Under the pieces are notes generated by a model. That model did not search any database and had not been told where the DNA came from. It worked only from the letters and a program-made list of their open reading frames with translations. Shown in pieces: positions 16,863-25,538 of a DNA stretch of 52,787 bases; position 1 is the first letter of the stretch; each line of letters opens with the position of its first letter. Source of the DNA: DAIRVC01 sp036803025 (GTDB taxonomy: Bacteria; Chloroflexota; Anaerolineae; Anaerolineales; E44-bin32); NCBI GenBank assembly GCA_036803025.1, contig DAIRVC010000003.1, positions 1-52,787 of the forward strand, read 5' to 3'. The translations under genes and the position numbers were made by a program.

Positions 16863-17750
16863 ATGGCGAAAACGAGCACGCCGCCGGGCGGAGGCCCGAC
16901 GGAGATCCGCATCGGTTCGGTCGGCCTGCCCGTCAACGAGGGGAACGACAGCGTGTTCATCCCCTCCGAGCAAGTCTACATCCACCCGTCGCAGGGCTAC
17001 CTGGAGAAGCTGGCCTTCGCCGTCGGCCGCAACCTGCCGACACTCCTGATCGGCGAGACCGGCGTCGGCAAGACGCTGGCGGTGCGCTACCTGGCCTGGA
17101 GGACCAACAACGGGCTGCGGCGGGTCAACTTGAACGGTGCCACGACGGTCGACGAGTTCCTGGGCAAGATGCTCATCAACGAACAGGGCACCTATTGGGT
17201 CAACGGCGTGCTGGTCGACGCCATGCAGGCGGGCGACTGGATCCTGCTGGACGAGATCAACGCCTGTCTGCCGGAGATCGCCTTCTGCCTGCACTCGCTG
17301 CTCGACGACGATCGCATGGTGGTCTTGATGGAGTACGACGGGCGCATCGTACGCCCCCATCCGAACTTCCGCCTGTTCGCCAGCATGAATCCCAGCGAAG
17401 AGGGGCGCTACGGCGGGACGAAGATGCTGAACGAAGCGCTGCTGGACCGCTTCCCGGTCGTCATTCGCATGGACTATCTCTCGGAAGACGAGGAGGTCCA
17501 GGCGGTCATGGTGCAGAGCGGCAACCACGACGAGGACGTTGTGCGGCGGATGGTGCGGGCGGCCAACGACGTGCGCGCGGCCATTCGGAATGAGAAGGTC
17601 TTTGGATCGTTCAGCACCCGGCGCGTGATCGACTGGGCGCGCATGGCCCTGGTTTACGATGTGCGCGAAAGCGCCCGCTTCGCAGTGCTGAGCAAGCTGA
17701 CGGCATTCGACGCCGAGACGGTTCAAGACGTTGTCGACAACTACTTCTAG
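16863..17750 (+). CDS. MoxR/CobS-like AAA+ ATPase
   Basis: A 295-residue AAA+ ATPase. Walker A is GETGVGKT at 64-71 and Walker B ILLDEIN at 127-133; the sensor region is FRLFASMNPSEEGRYGG. The region RIVRPHPNFRLFA and the C-terminal lid resemble cobaltochelatase CobS; NorQ/NirQ and CoxD are close relatives. Such ATPases work with a VWA partner to insert metals or remodel cofactor enzymes. The following gene encodes that partner and overlaps it by about 20 bases. Because it follows the molybdenum hydroxylase, a maturation role like CoxD is likely. Confidence 0.88.
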   Translation: MAKTSTPPGGGPTEIRIGSVGLPVNEGNDSVFIPSEQVYIHPSQGYLEKLAFAVGRNLPTLLIGETGVGKTLAVRYLAWRTNNGLRRVNLNGATTVDEFLGKMLINEQGTYWVNGVLVDAMQAGDWILLDEINACLPEIAFCLHSLLDDDRMVVLMEYDGRIVRPHPNFRLFASMNPSEEGRYGGTKMLNEALLDRFPVVIRMDYLSEDEEVQAVMVQSGNHDEDVVRRMVRAANDVRAAIRNEKVFGSFSTRRVIDWARMALVYDVRESARFAVLSKLTAFDAETVQDVVDNYF

Positions 17751-19512
17751 TCCCGAAACCGAGGCGCGTCTGGTCGAGGCGCGGCGGCTGCGGCTGGAGG
17801 CGCTGCTGCAGGTCACCTCGCGCGACTTCGAGCTGCGCTTTGGTTTCGGCCCTCGGGATCACATCGGCCGCGGGCAAATCCAGATCGCGACCGAGCCGGG
17901 CGAGGCGCAGTCGGGCGACTACGCCCGGCTGAAGGGCGCGGCGCTGCACCTTCTCGCCCATCACCTGGCGGATAGCGGCCGCTGGGTGCCGCAGGCGGCC
18001 GCCGAGGAATCCGACGGCCGGCCGCACTTCCTGCGGCTGTGGCTGGCGCTGGAAGGCGCCCGGCTGGAGGCCGGCATGATCCGACGCTGGCCGGGCATGC
18101 GCCGCGCCTTCGACGCACGCTGGCTGCCGGGATATGGCGGGGCACTCCTGCGCGTTGCGCCGCTGGAGCAGCAGGTCGAGACTGGCCTGTACCTGCGCGG
18201 CCGCGGGCTCGCCGACGGGGAGTTCCATCCGGCCGTCGAGCGGGCGCTGGCCGAGGCTGCGAGCGAGATCGCCGCGGCTGCAGCGGGTGAGACGCCGCAG
18301 GCGTCACTCGACGGCATGCGGCGCATCTACCCGCTGGTGGCCGGCCTGCTGCGCGCCGGCGCCCGGCGGCCGGCGGCCCGGCCGCTGGAATGGGAACGTG
18401 GCGAGCAGCCGGAGCCCGGCCAGCCGGATCGGGAACCGAGCCTGGCGCGCGAGCAGGGCGCGCCGGAGATCGAACTGAGCGGTGAGCGCGTGGCTGTGGG
18501 GGTGCTCGGCCGGCGAAAGCAGATGCCGGAATGGTGGCAGCCGGGGAGCATGCCCTGGTTCGAGCGCGGGCTGGGCGCCAAGAGCGTGCACCCGAGCGCT
18601 GTGCGCACGGATCGGCAGACGGTCATCCGCCCCCAGGCCGGCGACGAGAATGCTTACCAGGGGATCTGGCGCGAGGTGCGCCGCGAGGCGGGCTTCCTCG
18701 AGATGCGCCTGACGAATGTGCTGCGCGAGGCGGCCTACCTGCGCTACGCCGGCCAGTTCCGCAGCGGCAAGCTGCGTACCGCCAAGTTGTGGAAACAGCG
18801 CCTGGGGATCTACCGGCTCTTCGAGCGGCCTGTCGATGCCGGCCGCAGCATGGCCTTCAGCCTCTTGGTGGACGAGAGCGCCAGCATGAAGGGGCAGGAC
18901 AAGCACCGCCTGGCGGCCATGACGGCCGTGCTGCTGGGCGAGGCGCTCGACCGGCTGGGCATCCCGTTGGAGATCATCGGCTTCACCACCGCCGAATTCG
19001 AAGCCCGGGCAGCCATGCGACTCGGATTGACCCCGGCGCACGCGCACCGCGCCACCCGTTGCAGCGCCCTTGAGCACCGCATCTACAAGCGCTTCGATGA
19101 GCCGTTTGGCGCGGTGCGGACTCGCCTGTCCGGTATTCAGCCGCGCCACAACAACTGGGATGAGGAATCGCTGCTGTTCGCATTCCGGCGCATTCAAGCG
19201 CGCCCCGAACGGGCCAAAATCATCGTGGTCATTTCGGACGGCCAGCCTAACGGCGATGCCGAGCACTTGATCTCCGCGGTGCGCTTCGTCGAGGGGCTGG
19301 GCTGCCGGATCATCGGTGTGGGGATCGGGGCCGACTACGTTCGTCAGATCTACCGCAATGCCATCGTGGTCTCCGATTTCCGCCAGACGGCCGAGGAACT
19401 CCTGCGCCTGCTGGCCAGGGAACTGACCGCCGGCGGCCGGGGGGCGCGCCGATCGCGGCTCCTGCTGGGTCCGGCAGAACACAGGCCGGCGACGGGTCCG
19501 GCCGCAGGCTGA
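17731..19512 (+). CDS. CobT/CoxE/NorD-like von Willebrand factor A protein
   Basis: A 593-residue protein with a C-terminal VWA domain. The MIDAS motif DESAS starts at Asp381, and ISDGQPNGDAEH supplies the second metal loop. The segment from IYKRFDEP to VVSDFRQTAEELLRLL resembles the VWA half of cobaltochelatase CobT. The N-terminal 370 residues are charged and include the substrate-like segment GRRKQMPEWWQPGSMPWF. It should form a chaperone complex with the AAA+ protein just upstream. The start is uncertain: TTG 17731 is the first codon, overlaps the ATPase gene and has a poor ribosome binding site. Confidence 0.8.
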   Translation: MSTTTSSPETEARLVEARRLRLEALLQVTSRDFELRFGFGPRDHIGRGQIQIATEPGEAQSGDYARLKGAALHLLAHHLADSGRWVPQAAAEESDGRPHFLRLWLALEGARLEAGMIRRWPGMRRAFDARWLPGYGGALLRVAPLEQQVETGLYLRGRGLADGEFHPAVERALAEAASEIAAAAAGETPQASLDGMRRIYPLVAGLLRAGARRPAARPLEWERGEQPEPGQPDREPSLAREQGAPEIELSGERVAVGVLGRRKQMPEWWQPGSMPWFERGLGAKSVHPSAVRTDRQTVIRPQAGDENAYQGIWREVRREAGFLEMRLTNVLREAAYLRYAGQFRSGKLRTAKLWKQRLGIYRLFERPVDAGRSMAFSLLVDESASMKGQDKHRLAAMTAVLLGEALDRLGIPLEIIGFTTAEFEARAAMRLGLTPAHAHRATRCSALEHRIYKRFDEPFGAVRTRLSGIQPRHNNWDEESLLFAFRRIQARPERAKIIVVISDGQPNGDAEHLISAVRFVEGLGCRIIGVGIGADYVRQIYRNAIVVSDFRQTAEELLRLLARELTAGGRGARRSRLLLGPAEHRPATGPAAG

Positions 19513-19544
19513 ACGACACACATCTGCACGATCGAGGGAGCGCC

Positions 19545-21032
19545 ATGGCGAAGGAAGGCAAGCTCGAGACAAGCCCAATGCTGATCGGCGGTAAGCAGAC
19601 GCTGGGGAATTCCGGTCAAACCTTCCCGGTCTACAACCCCTCCACCGAAGAGGAGATCGGCCGCGCGCCGATCGCCGACGCCCAGGACATCGACGCGGCC
19701 GTGCGTTCTTCGCACGAGGCGTTCCGGGAGTGGCGTGAGACTCCCGCCGCCGAGCGGGCCGGGGTGATGATGAAGCTGGTCAATGCCGTTCGGGCGAACA
19801 TCGACGAGATCGGCCGCCTGCTGACGACCGAGCAGGGCAAGCCCTTCCCGCAGGCCAAGGGCGAGATCAACGGCTTCTGCGCGGTAGTCGAGTTCTACGC
19901 GCAGGAAGCGCGCCGTATCAACGGGATGGTGCTGCAATCGGACGTTCGCGACAAGTTCGTCTACGTCCTGCGTCAGCCGATCGGCGTGGTGGCGGCCATC
20001 CCGCCCTGGAACGACCCGCTGCATCTGCTCAGCCGCATGCTCGGCCCGGCCCTGGCGGCCGGCTGCACGGTGGTGGCCAAGCCGTCTTCGGACACGCCCC
20101 TGGCGACGCTGTTGATGGCCCACATCGCCTCTGAGGCCGGCGTCCCGGCCGGGGTGCTGAACGTGATCACCGGGCCGGGGGGCAAGGTGGGCGAGCCCCT
20201 GGTCCGGCATCCATTAGTGCGCAAGGCGGCGCTGACCGGCAGCGTCGAGGGCGGGCGGCAGGTGATGATCGCCGCCACCGAGGGCATCAAGCGCGTGACG
20301 CTCGAACTGGGCGGGCAGTGCCCGTGCATCGTGTGGGAAGACGCCGATCTGGAGAAGGCCATCGACGCCATCACCTTCCAGGCGTTCCGCGGCTGCGGGC
20401 AGGTGTGCAACCGCGTCAACCGCGTCTATGCCCACCAGGCGATCTACGAGAAGCTGGTCCAGGGGATCGCCGGGCTGGCCGGGCGCGTCGTCGTCGGCGA
20501 CGGGTTCAAAGACGGTGTGGATATCGGGCCGCTCATCAACGAGCGGCAGCTGAAGTGGGTGATGAGCCAGGTCGAGGAGGCGGCAGCCAAGGGCGCCCGG
20601 GTGCTGGCCGGCGGGAAGCGCTTGACGGACAAGGGCTACTTCTTCGCCCCAACCCTGCTGGCCGACTGCAACCCCGACATGCAGGTGATGCGGGAGGAGA
20701 CGTTCGGTCCGGTGCTGGGCGTCATGAAGGTCGGCGACGACCTGGAGAAGGCGTTCGAGTACGCCAACGACAGCTGGAACGGGCTGAGCGCTTACTTCTT
20801 CAGCCAGGACACGCGCAACTGCTACCTGGCCGCTCGGCGGCTGGACGCCGGCTCGATCTGGATCAACGACATCCACGGCTCGTTCGTCCAGGCGCCCTAC
20901 GGCGGCATGAAGCTGAGCGGGATGGGCCGCGAGCAGGGCTCCATCGCCGTCGATGATTACCTGGAGTGGAAGACCGTCTATCAGGAGATGAGCGTCGAGA
21001 GTCGCGGCGCGCGCTTGTGCGTGCGCCATTGA
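19545..21032 (+). CDS. NAD(P)-dependent aldehyde dehydrogenase
   Basis: A 495-residue ALDH-superfamily enzyme with all catalytic residues: Asn156 in PPWND, Glu254 in LELGG and the nucleophile Cys288 in GCGQVCNR. The NAD-binding segment near GSVEGGRQ is present. It oxidises an aldehyde to the acid; succinate-semialdehyde, glycolaldehyde or lactaldehyde types are all compatible. An ATG with upstream GAGGGAG is at 19545, 32 bases after the VWA gene. A large inverted repeat follows the stop (21051-21120). Confidence 0.92.
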   Translation: MAKEGKLETSPMLIGGKQTLGNSGQTFPVYNPSTEEEIGRAPIADAQDIDAAVRSSHEAFREWRETPAAERAGVMMKLVNAVRANIDEIGRLLTTEQGKPFPQAKGEINGFCAVVEFYAQEARRINGMVLQSDVRDKFVYVLRQPIGVVAAIPPWNDPLHLLSRMLGPALAAGCTVVAKPSSDTPLATLLMAHIASEAGVPAGVLNVITGPGGKVGEPLVRHPLVRKAALTGSVEGGRQVMIAATEGIKRVTLELGGQCPCIVWEDADLEKAIDAITFQAFRGCGQVCNRVNRVYAHQAIYEKLVQGIAGLAGRVVVGDGFKDGVDIGPLINERQLKWVMSQVEEAAAKGARVLAGGKRLTDKGYFFAPTLLADCNPDMQVMREETFGPVLGVMKVGDDLEKAFEYANDSWNGLSAYFFSQDTRNCYLAARRLDAGSIWINDIHGSFVQAPYGGMKLSGMGREQGSIAVDDYLEWKTVYQEMSVESRGARLCVRH

Positions 21033-21050
21033 CCCCACCTTTGGGCGAAG

Positions 21051-21120
21051 CCGCAGAGAACGCCGGGTTGGTCGTCGTCCTGGCATGCATCGAACCCCTG
21101 GTGCTCGGCGTTCTCTGCGG
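21051..21120 (+). promoter_or_regulatory. Long-stem intercistronic inverted repeat
   Basis: CCGCAGAGAACGCCG (21051-21065) and CGGCGTTCTCTGCGG (21106-21120) are perfect 15-base inverted arms around a 40-base loop. It sits between the aldehyde dehydrogenase and hydroxyacid dehydrogenase genes. It could reduce read-through, stabilise upstream mRNA or be a degenerate mobile repeat. Confidence 0.55.
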
Positions 21121-21153
21121 TCAGCCACACGTTCACGCCGCGAGCAGTCGGAT

Positions 21154-22110
21154 ATGAGCAAACCGGTTGTGCTGCTCTACGAACCGATCCATCAGAAGGC
21201 GCTGGAGGTTCTGAAGGCCGGGGCCGATGTGCGCATGGCAGCCTCGCTGGAAGAGGATGCCCTGCTCGGCCAGGTGGCCGACGTCGATGGGATCATCATT
21301 CGGGCCAACGGCAGGGTCAGCCGGCGGCTGATGCAGGCCGCGCCGCGGCTGAAGGTCGTGGCGCGTCACGGCGTCGGTGTGGAGGCGATCGATCGCCAGG
21401 CGGCCGCCGAACGCGGGATCACCGTGGTGAACACGCCGGCGGCCAACGACGAATCCGTGGCCGAGCAATGCGTGGCCTTCATGATCGTCCTGGCCAAGCG
21501 GATTCTCGAATCCGACCGGGCACTGCGCGCAGGGGATTGGCAGGCGCGCTACCGCTTGATCGGGGCCGAGGTGCAGGGCAAGACCCTCGGCCTGGTCGGG
21601 TTCGGCAAGATCGGTCAGCGGGTGGCGGCCATCTGCCGCAACGGCCTGGGCATGCCGATCCTGTATCATGATGTGGTCGCCTATGCGCAGGCGGAGCGGG
21701 CGCTGGGGGCGCGGCGTGTGCCGCTCGAGGAGCTGCTGCAGGAATCGGACTTCGTCTCGCTGCACCTGCCGCTGCTGCCGGCGACGCAGGCGCTCATCGG
21801 CGAGGCGGCCCTGCGGCGCATGAAGCCGTCGGCCTTCCTGATCAACACCGCGCGCGGGCCGGTCGTCGACCAGGCCGCCCTGGTGCGCGCGCTGCGGGAG
21901 AAGTGGATCGCCGGCGCGGGTCTAGATGTGTATGACCCCGAACCGCTCCCGCCGGACAGCCCGCTGCTGCAGATGGACAACGTGGTTCTCTCGCCGCACA
22001 TGGCCTCCCACACCGATGAGGCCCTGCTGCGGATGGCGATGGTCGTGACCGATGTGCTGGCGGTGATCGAAGGACGGGCGCCGGAGTCCCCGGTGCCGCC
22101 GCCGGCTTGA
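21154..22110 (+). CDS. D-2-hydroxyacid dehydrogenase (SerA-like)
   Basis: A 318-residue NAD-dependent D-2-hydroxyacid dehydrogenase. The dinucleotide motif GFGKIG is at 149-154 and the catalytic triad is Arg234 (NTARG), Glu263 (YDPEP) and His282 (PHMASHT). There is no C-terminal ACT domain, so it is not full-length regulated phosphoglycerate dehydrogenase; glyoxylate/hydroxypyruvate or erythronate-type reduction is equally likely. The ATG at 21154 was chosen because the catalytic-domain strand (VVLLYEP) starts there; the in-frame extension upstream runs through the inverted repeat. Confidence 0.9.
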   Translation: MSKPVVLLYEPIHQKALEVLKAGADVRMAASLEEDALLGQVADVDGIIIRANGRVSRRLMQAAPRLKVVARHGVGVEAIDRQAAAERGITVVNTPAANDESVAEQCVAFMIVLAKRILESDRALRAGDWQARYRLIGAEVQGKTLGLVGFGKIGQRVAAICRNGLGMPILYHDVVAYAQAERALGARRVPLEELLQESDFVSLHLPLLPATQALIGEAALRRMKPSAFLINTARGPVVDQAALVRALREKWIAGAGLDVYDPEPLPPDSPLLQMDNVVLSPHMASHTDEALLRMAMVVTDVLAVIEGRAPESPVPPPA

Positions 22111-22130
22111 GTTGACCAGGAGGCGAGGAC

Positions 22131-23048
22131 GTGGACAAGCATTGGAGCAACTTCTGCACGATGAGTATCGTGCACTTCATGGCCTTCCCCAAGACCATCA
22201 GCGGTGAGGGCGCGATCGCCGACAGCGTGGCCAAGATCGCCGAGGACCCGTTCTTCGGTGCGGTCGAGATCACCTGGATCAAGGACGCCAAAGAGCGGGC
22301 GGCGGTGAAGGCGGTCATCGAGGCGGCGCACATCCAGGTCGGCTACGGCGCGCAACCAGCCGTGCTCATGGGCAAGCTCAACCTCAACAGCCTGGACGAG
22401 GCCGAGCGCAAGCAGGCGGTGACGGCCTTGAAGACGTGCATCGACGAGGCGGCTCAGGTCGGCGCCAGGCGCATGGCGTTCCTCTCCGGCAAGGATCCCG
22501 GTGACAAGGACCGCCGGGCGGCGCTGCAGGCGCTGGTCCTGTCGGTCAAGGAGTTGTGCGCCTACGGTCAAGACAAGGGGATCGCGCTGACGTGCGAGAC
22601 CTTCGATCGTGACATCGACAAGAAGGCACTGATCGGCCCCAGCGATCTGGCGGCCGAGTTCGCCGCGGCGGTGCGCCGCGACTTCCCGGATTTCGGCCTG
22701 ATGTACGATCTCAGCCACCAGCCGCTGCTGCACGAGGATTCGATCGGGGCCCTGAGCCAGCTCAAGGGACATCTGGTCCACATTCACGTCGGCAATGGCG
22801 TGGTCGAGGCGGGCAAGCCGGGCTACGGCGACCTGCACCCGCGTTTCGGATGGCCAGGTGGAGCGAACGACGTTCCCGAGCTGGTCGAGTTCATCCGGGC
22901 ACTGGTCAAGATCGGCTACCTGGCCGAAGGGCAGGGGGCGCGCCCGTGGGTCGGCTTCGAGGTCAAGCCTCAGGCCGAGGGCGAAACGCCCGAACTGGTC
23001 ATCGCCGGGACCAAACGCGTCTGGCAGGAGGCCTGGAGCCGGGCGTAG
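22131..23048 (+). CDS. TIM-barrel sugar phosphate isomerase/epimerase family protein
   Basis: A 305-residue xylose isomerase-like TIM barrel, different from the one at 7256. Metal-site candidates are Glu in LTCETFDRDID, Asp and His in MYDLSHQPLL, His in HIHVGNG and Glu near VGFEVKP. Proteins of this kind epimerise or isomerise keto sugars. The GTG start follows AGGAGG. It lies 20 bases after the hydroxyacid dehydrogenase and before the transketolase-like gene. The substrate is unknown. Confidence 0.8.
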   Translation: MDKHWSNFCTMSIVHFMAFPKTISGEGAIADSVAKIAEDPFFGAVEITWIKDAKERAAVKAVIEAAHIQVGYGAQPAVLMGKLNLNSLDEAERKQAVTALKTCIDEAAQVGARRMAFLSGKDPGDKDRRAALQALVLSVKELCAYGQDKGIALTCETFDRDIDKKALIGPSDLAAEFAAAVRRDFPDFGLMYDLSHQPLLHEDSIGALSQLKGHLVHIHVGNGVVEAGKPGYGDLHPRFGWPGGANDVPELVEFIRALVKIGYLAEGQGARPWVGFEVKPQAEGETPELVIAGTKRVWQEAWSRA

Positions 23049-23062
23049 CCTGCAAGCTCCCG

Positions 23063-23079
23063 GCGAGCTTCAAGCTCGC
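23063..23079. promoter_or_regulatory. Short palindrome before the transketolase-like gene
   Basis: GCGAGCTT and AAGCTCGC flank a single C, a perfect 17-bp palindrome 26 bases before the next start codon. It could be an operator half of the locus or an RNA hairpin, although a one-base loop makes the hairpin less favourable. Confidence 0.35.
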
Positions 23080-23104
23080 GAGGAGCTCAGCCGAGGAGGT
23101 GCTC

Positions 23105-25465
23105 ATGGATCGTGCGCAGGACGAACAGCTGGCGCTCCGCTACAAGGAGCTGGCCCAGCACTTCGAGGCGTGGGAGAAGACCAAGGACCTGATCGACCAG
23201 CTGATCGACATCATCCTCAACTACCGCCAGAGCGGTCATCCGGGCGGTTCGCGCTCGAAAGTCCACGCCCTGCTGGTCACGCTTCTGGGGGGAGGAATGC
23301 GCTGGGACATCCGCCACCCGGAGAAGCGCTTTGGCGACCGCTTCGTGCTGGTCGGCGGACACACCATCCCCTTGATCTACACCACGCTGGCGCTGCTGAA
23401 TGAGGCGCTGCGCTTGAAGTACCAGCAGACCGGCGACAAGCGCTACCAGGTCGCCAAGGCCGAGCAGCGCGCCCTGACATGGGAGGATCTGCTCAACTTC
23501 CGCCACCGCGGCGGGCTGTCCGGCCACGCCGAGATGGAAGGCAAGACTCTCTTCCTCAAGTTCAACACCGGTCCTTCGGGCCACGGCGGGCCGGCGGCGG
23601 CTGGGCTGGCGCTGGCGCTCAAGCGGGCCGGGGCGGACGGCGTCAAAGTCTTTGCCTTCGAAGGCGAAGCCGGCCTGACACCGGGTGCGGCGCACGAGAT
23701 GATGAACTCCGCCTGGGGCCTGGCGCTTGACAACCTGTACTTCGTAATCGACTGGAACGACTACGGCATCGACGACCACCCGATCACCAGCGTCGTTTCA
23801 GGTAGCCCGGCGGATTGGTTCGGCGCGCACGGCTGGCGCGTCTTCGGCGCCGAATTCGGCAGTGAGTGGGGGCCGGTGACGCAGGCGATGCTGTCCATGC
23901 TCTACGGCGAGAACCCCGGGCGGGCGCCGTCGATGGTGTGGGTGAAGACGCGCAAGGGCCGCGGCTACCTGAAATACGACAACGCCTCGCACGGCGCGCC
24001 GCACGCCATGAACAGCGAACTGTTCTGGCAGACCAAGCGCGAGTTCGCCGACAAGTACGACGTCCAGTTTGTCAACTTCGGCGGCAAAGCCCCCGGCGAT
24101 GCCAAGGCGGTGCGGACCGAGTTTGAAGCCAACCTCAAGGTCGTGATGGGCGTCCTGGCCCGTGACCAAGCACTGGTCGACTACCTGGCCGATCGATTGG
24201 TGGAACTGGGCGACAGCGTCCCGCAGGAGATCCCCACATTCACGCTGGGGCAGCGCGGCATCCCGTTCCGTGACGAGCGTCTCTTCGACTACCGGGCGTA
24301 CCCGGCCGAGTTGTACGTCAAGCCGGGGACGTCGGTGGCCAACCGGGCGGCGCTGGCCAAATGGGGCGCCTGGGTGAACGCCTTTGGGGCGCGCGAGTAC
24401 GGCCGTCCGCTCTTCCTGGCCGCCTCGGCCGACCTGGCCGATTCGACCAACATCAGCGGTTTCGGCAAAGCCCACGCGGAGTTTCCCGGCTACGGCTGGT
24501 ATGAGCGTTACGGCACTCGCCAGGGCGTCCTGCTTCCGCAGGAGATCACCGAGTTCGCCAACGCCGGTATCCTGGTCGGTATGGCGACCGTCAATCTGGC
24601 CGCCGACCCGGAGAAGGATTTCGACGGATTCTGGGGCGCCTGCTCGACCTACGGATCGTTCTCGTATCTCAAATACGGGATGCTGCGGCTGTTCAGCCAG
24701 CTGGCGCAGGACTGCCAGCTCAAAGTCGGCAAGGTGATCTACATCGCCGGGCACTCCGGCCCGGAGACGGCCGACGATAGCCGCACGCACTTCGGCGTCT
24801 TTGAACCGGCGGTGATGCAACTCTTCCCCAAGGGACAGGTGATCAACCTGCACCCGTGGGAGCACAACGAGGTCCCGGTGTTGCTCGGTTCGGCGTTGAA
24901 GCAGGACGTACCGGTCGTCGTCCTGCATCTGACACGCCCGCCGATCGCCGTCCCCGATCGTGAGCAGCTCGGCATCGCCTCGCACTTCGAGGCGGCGCGC
25001 GGGGCCTACATCGTGCGCGATTACACCCCCGGGAAGCCGCGCGGCGGGGCGGTCATCGTGCAGGGGACCAGCTCGATGGTCAGCGTGGTCAAGATCCTGC
25101 CGGAGCTCGAGGCGAAGGGCCTGAACGTCAAGATCGTCTACGGCGCCAGCCCGGAGCTCTTCGCCGCACAACCGCAGGAGTATCGCCAGCGGATTCTCTC
25201 CCCGGCGGAGCGAGTCGATTCGACGGTGCTGACGACTCAATCGCGCGCCTCGATGCAGGACTGGCTGTTCAATAAGACCGCCGAGGAATTCGCCATGACC
25301 GCCGACTGGGACAACCGCTGGCGCACCGGCGGTACGGTCGACGAGGTCATCGACGAGGCACACCTCACGCCGGCGTGGGTGCTGAAAGGCCTGGAGCGCT
25401 TTGTGGCGGCGCGGGCGGACCGGCTGGGCGGGCTGCGGACGGACATCGAGACGGCTTTGCGGTAA
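23105..25465 (+). CDS. Divergent transketolase-like thiamine diphosphate enzyme
   Basis: A 786-residue TPP enzyme, about 120 residues longer than ordinary transketolase. Transketolase-type landmarks are SGHPGGS at 43-49, GPSGHGG at 156-162 (family GPLGQG) and the activating glutamate in ITEFANAGILVGMA. The Mg-TPP motif is altered: where family members have GDG and a DDNG loop, this protein has EGEAG at 186-190 and DWNDYG at 216-221. It could transfer two-carbon ketol units from the sugar intermediate made upstream, or be a related ketolase. The ATG at 23105 has GAGGAGG at good spacing; an in-frame extension to 22850 lies inside the previous gene. Confidence 0.82.
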   Translation: MDRAQDEQLALRYKELAQHFEAWEKTKDLIDQLIDIILNYRQSGHPGGSRSKVHALLVTLLGGGMRWDIRHPEKRFGDRFVLVGGHTIPLIYTTLALLNEALRLKYQQTGDKRYQVAKAEQRALTWEDLLNFRHRGGLSGHAEMEGKTLFLKFNTGPSGHGGPAAAGLALALKRAGADGVKVFAFEGEAGLTPGAAHEMMNSAWGLALDNLYFVIDWNDYGIDDHPITSVVSGSPADWFGAHGWRVFGAEFGSEWGPVTQAMLSMLYGENPGRAPSMVWVKTRKGRGYLKYDNASHGAPHAMNSELFWQTKREFADKYDVQFVNFGGKAPGDAKAVRTEFEANLKVVMGVLARDQALVDYLADRLVELGDSVPQEIPTFTLGQRGIPFRDERLFDYRAYPAELYVKPGTSVANRAALAKWGAWVNAFGAREYGRPLFLAASADLADSTNISGFGKAHAEFPGYGWYERYGTRQGVLLPQEITEFANAGILVGMATVNLAADPEKDFDGFWGACSTYGSFSYLKYGMLRLFSQLAQDCQLKVGKVIYIAGHSGPETADDSRTHFGVFEPAVMQLFPKGQVINLHPWEHNEVPVLLGSALKQDVPVVVLHLTRPPIAVPDREQLGIASHFEAARGAYIVRDYTPGKPRGGAVIVQGTSSMVSVVKILPELEAKGLNVKIVYGASPELFAAQPQEYRQRILSPAERVDSTVLTTQSRASMQDWLFNKTAEEFAMTADWDNRWRTGGTVDEVIDEAHLTPAWVLKGLERFVAARADRLGGLRTDIETALR

Positions 25466-25538
25466 ACTGAAGCGGCATTGCGGTCGGCAGCCCGGATTGG
25501 CGGCGCCCGTCCGAGCTGCCGATGGATTCGAGGTACCC

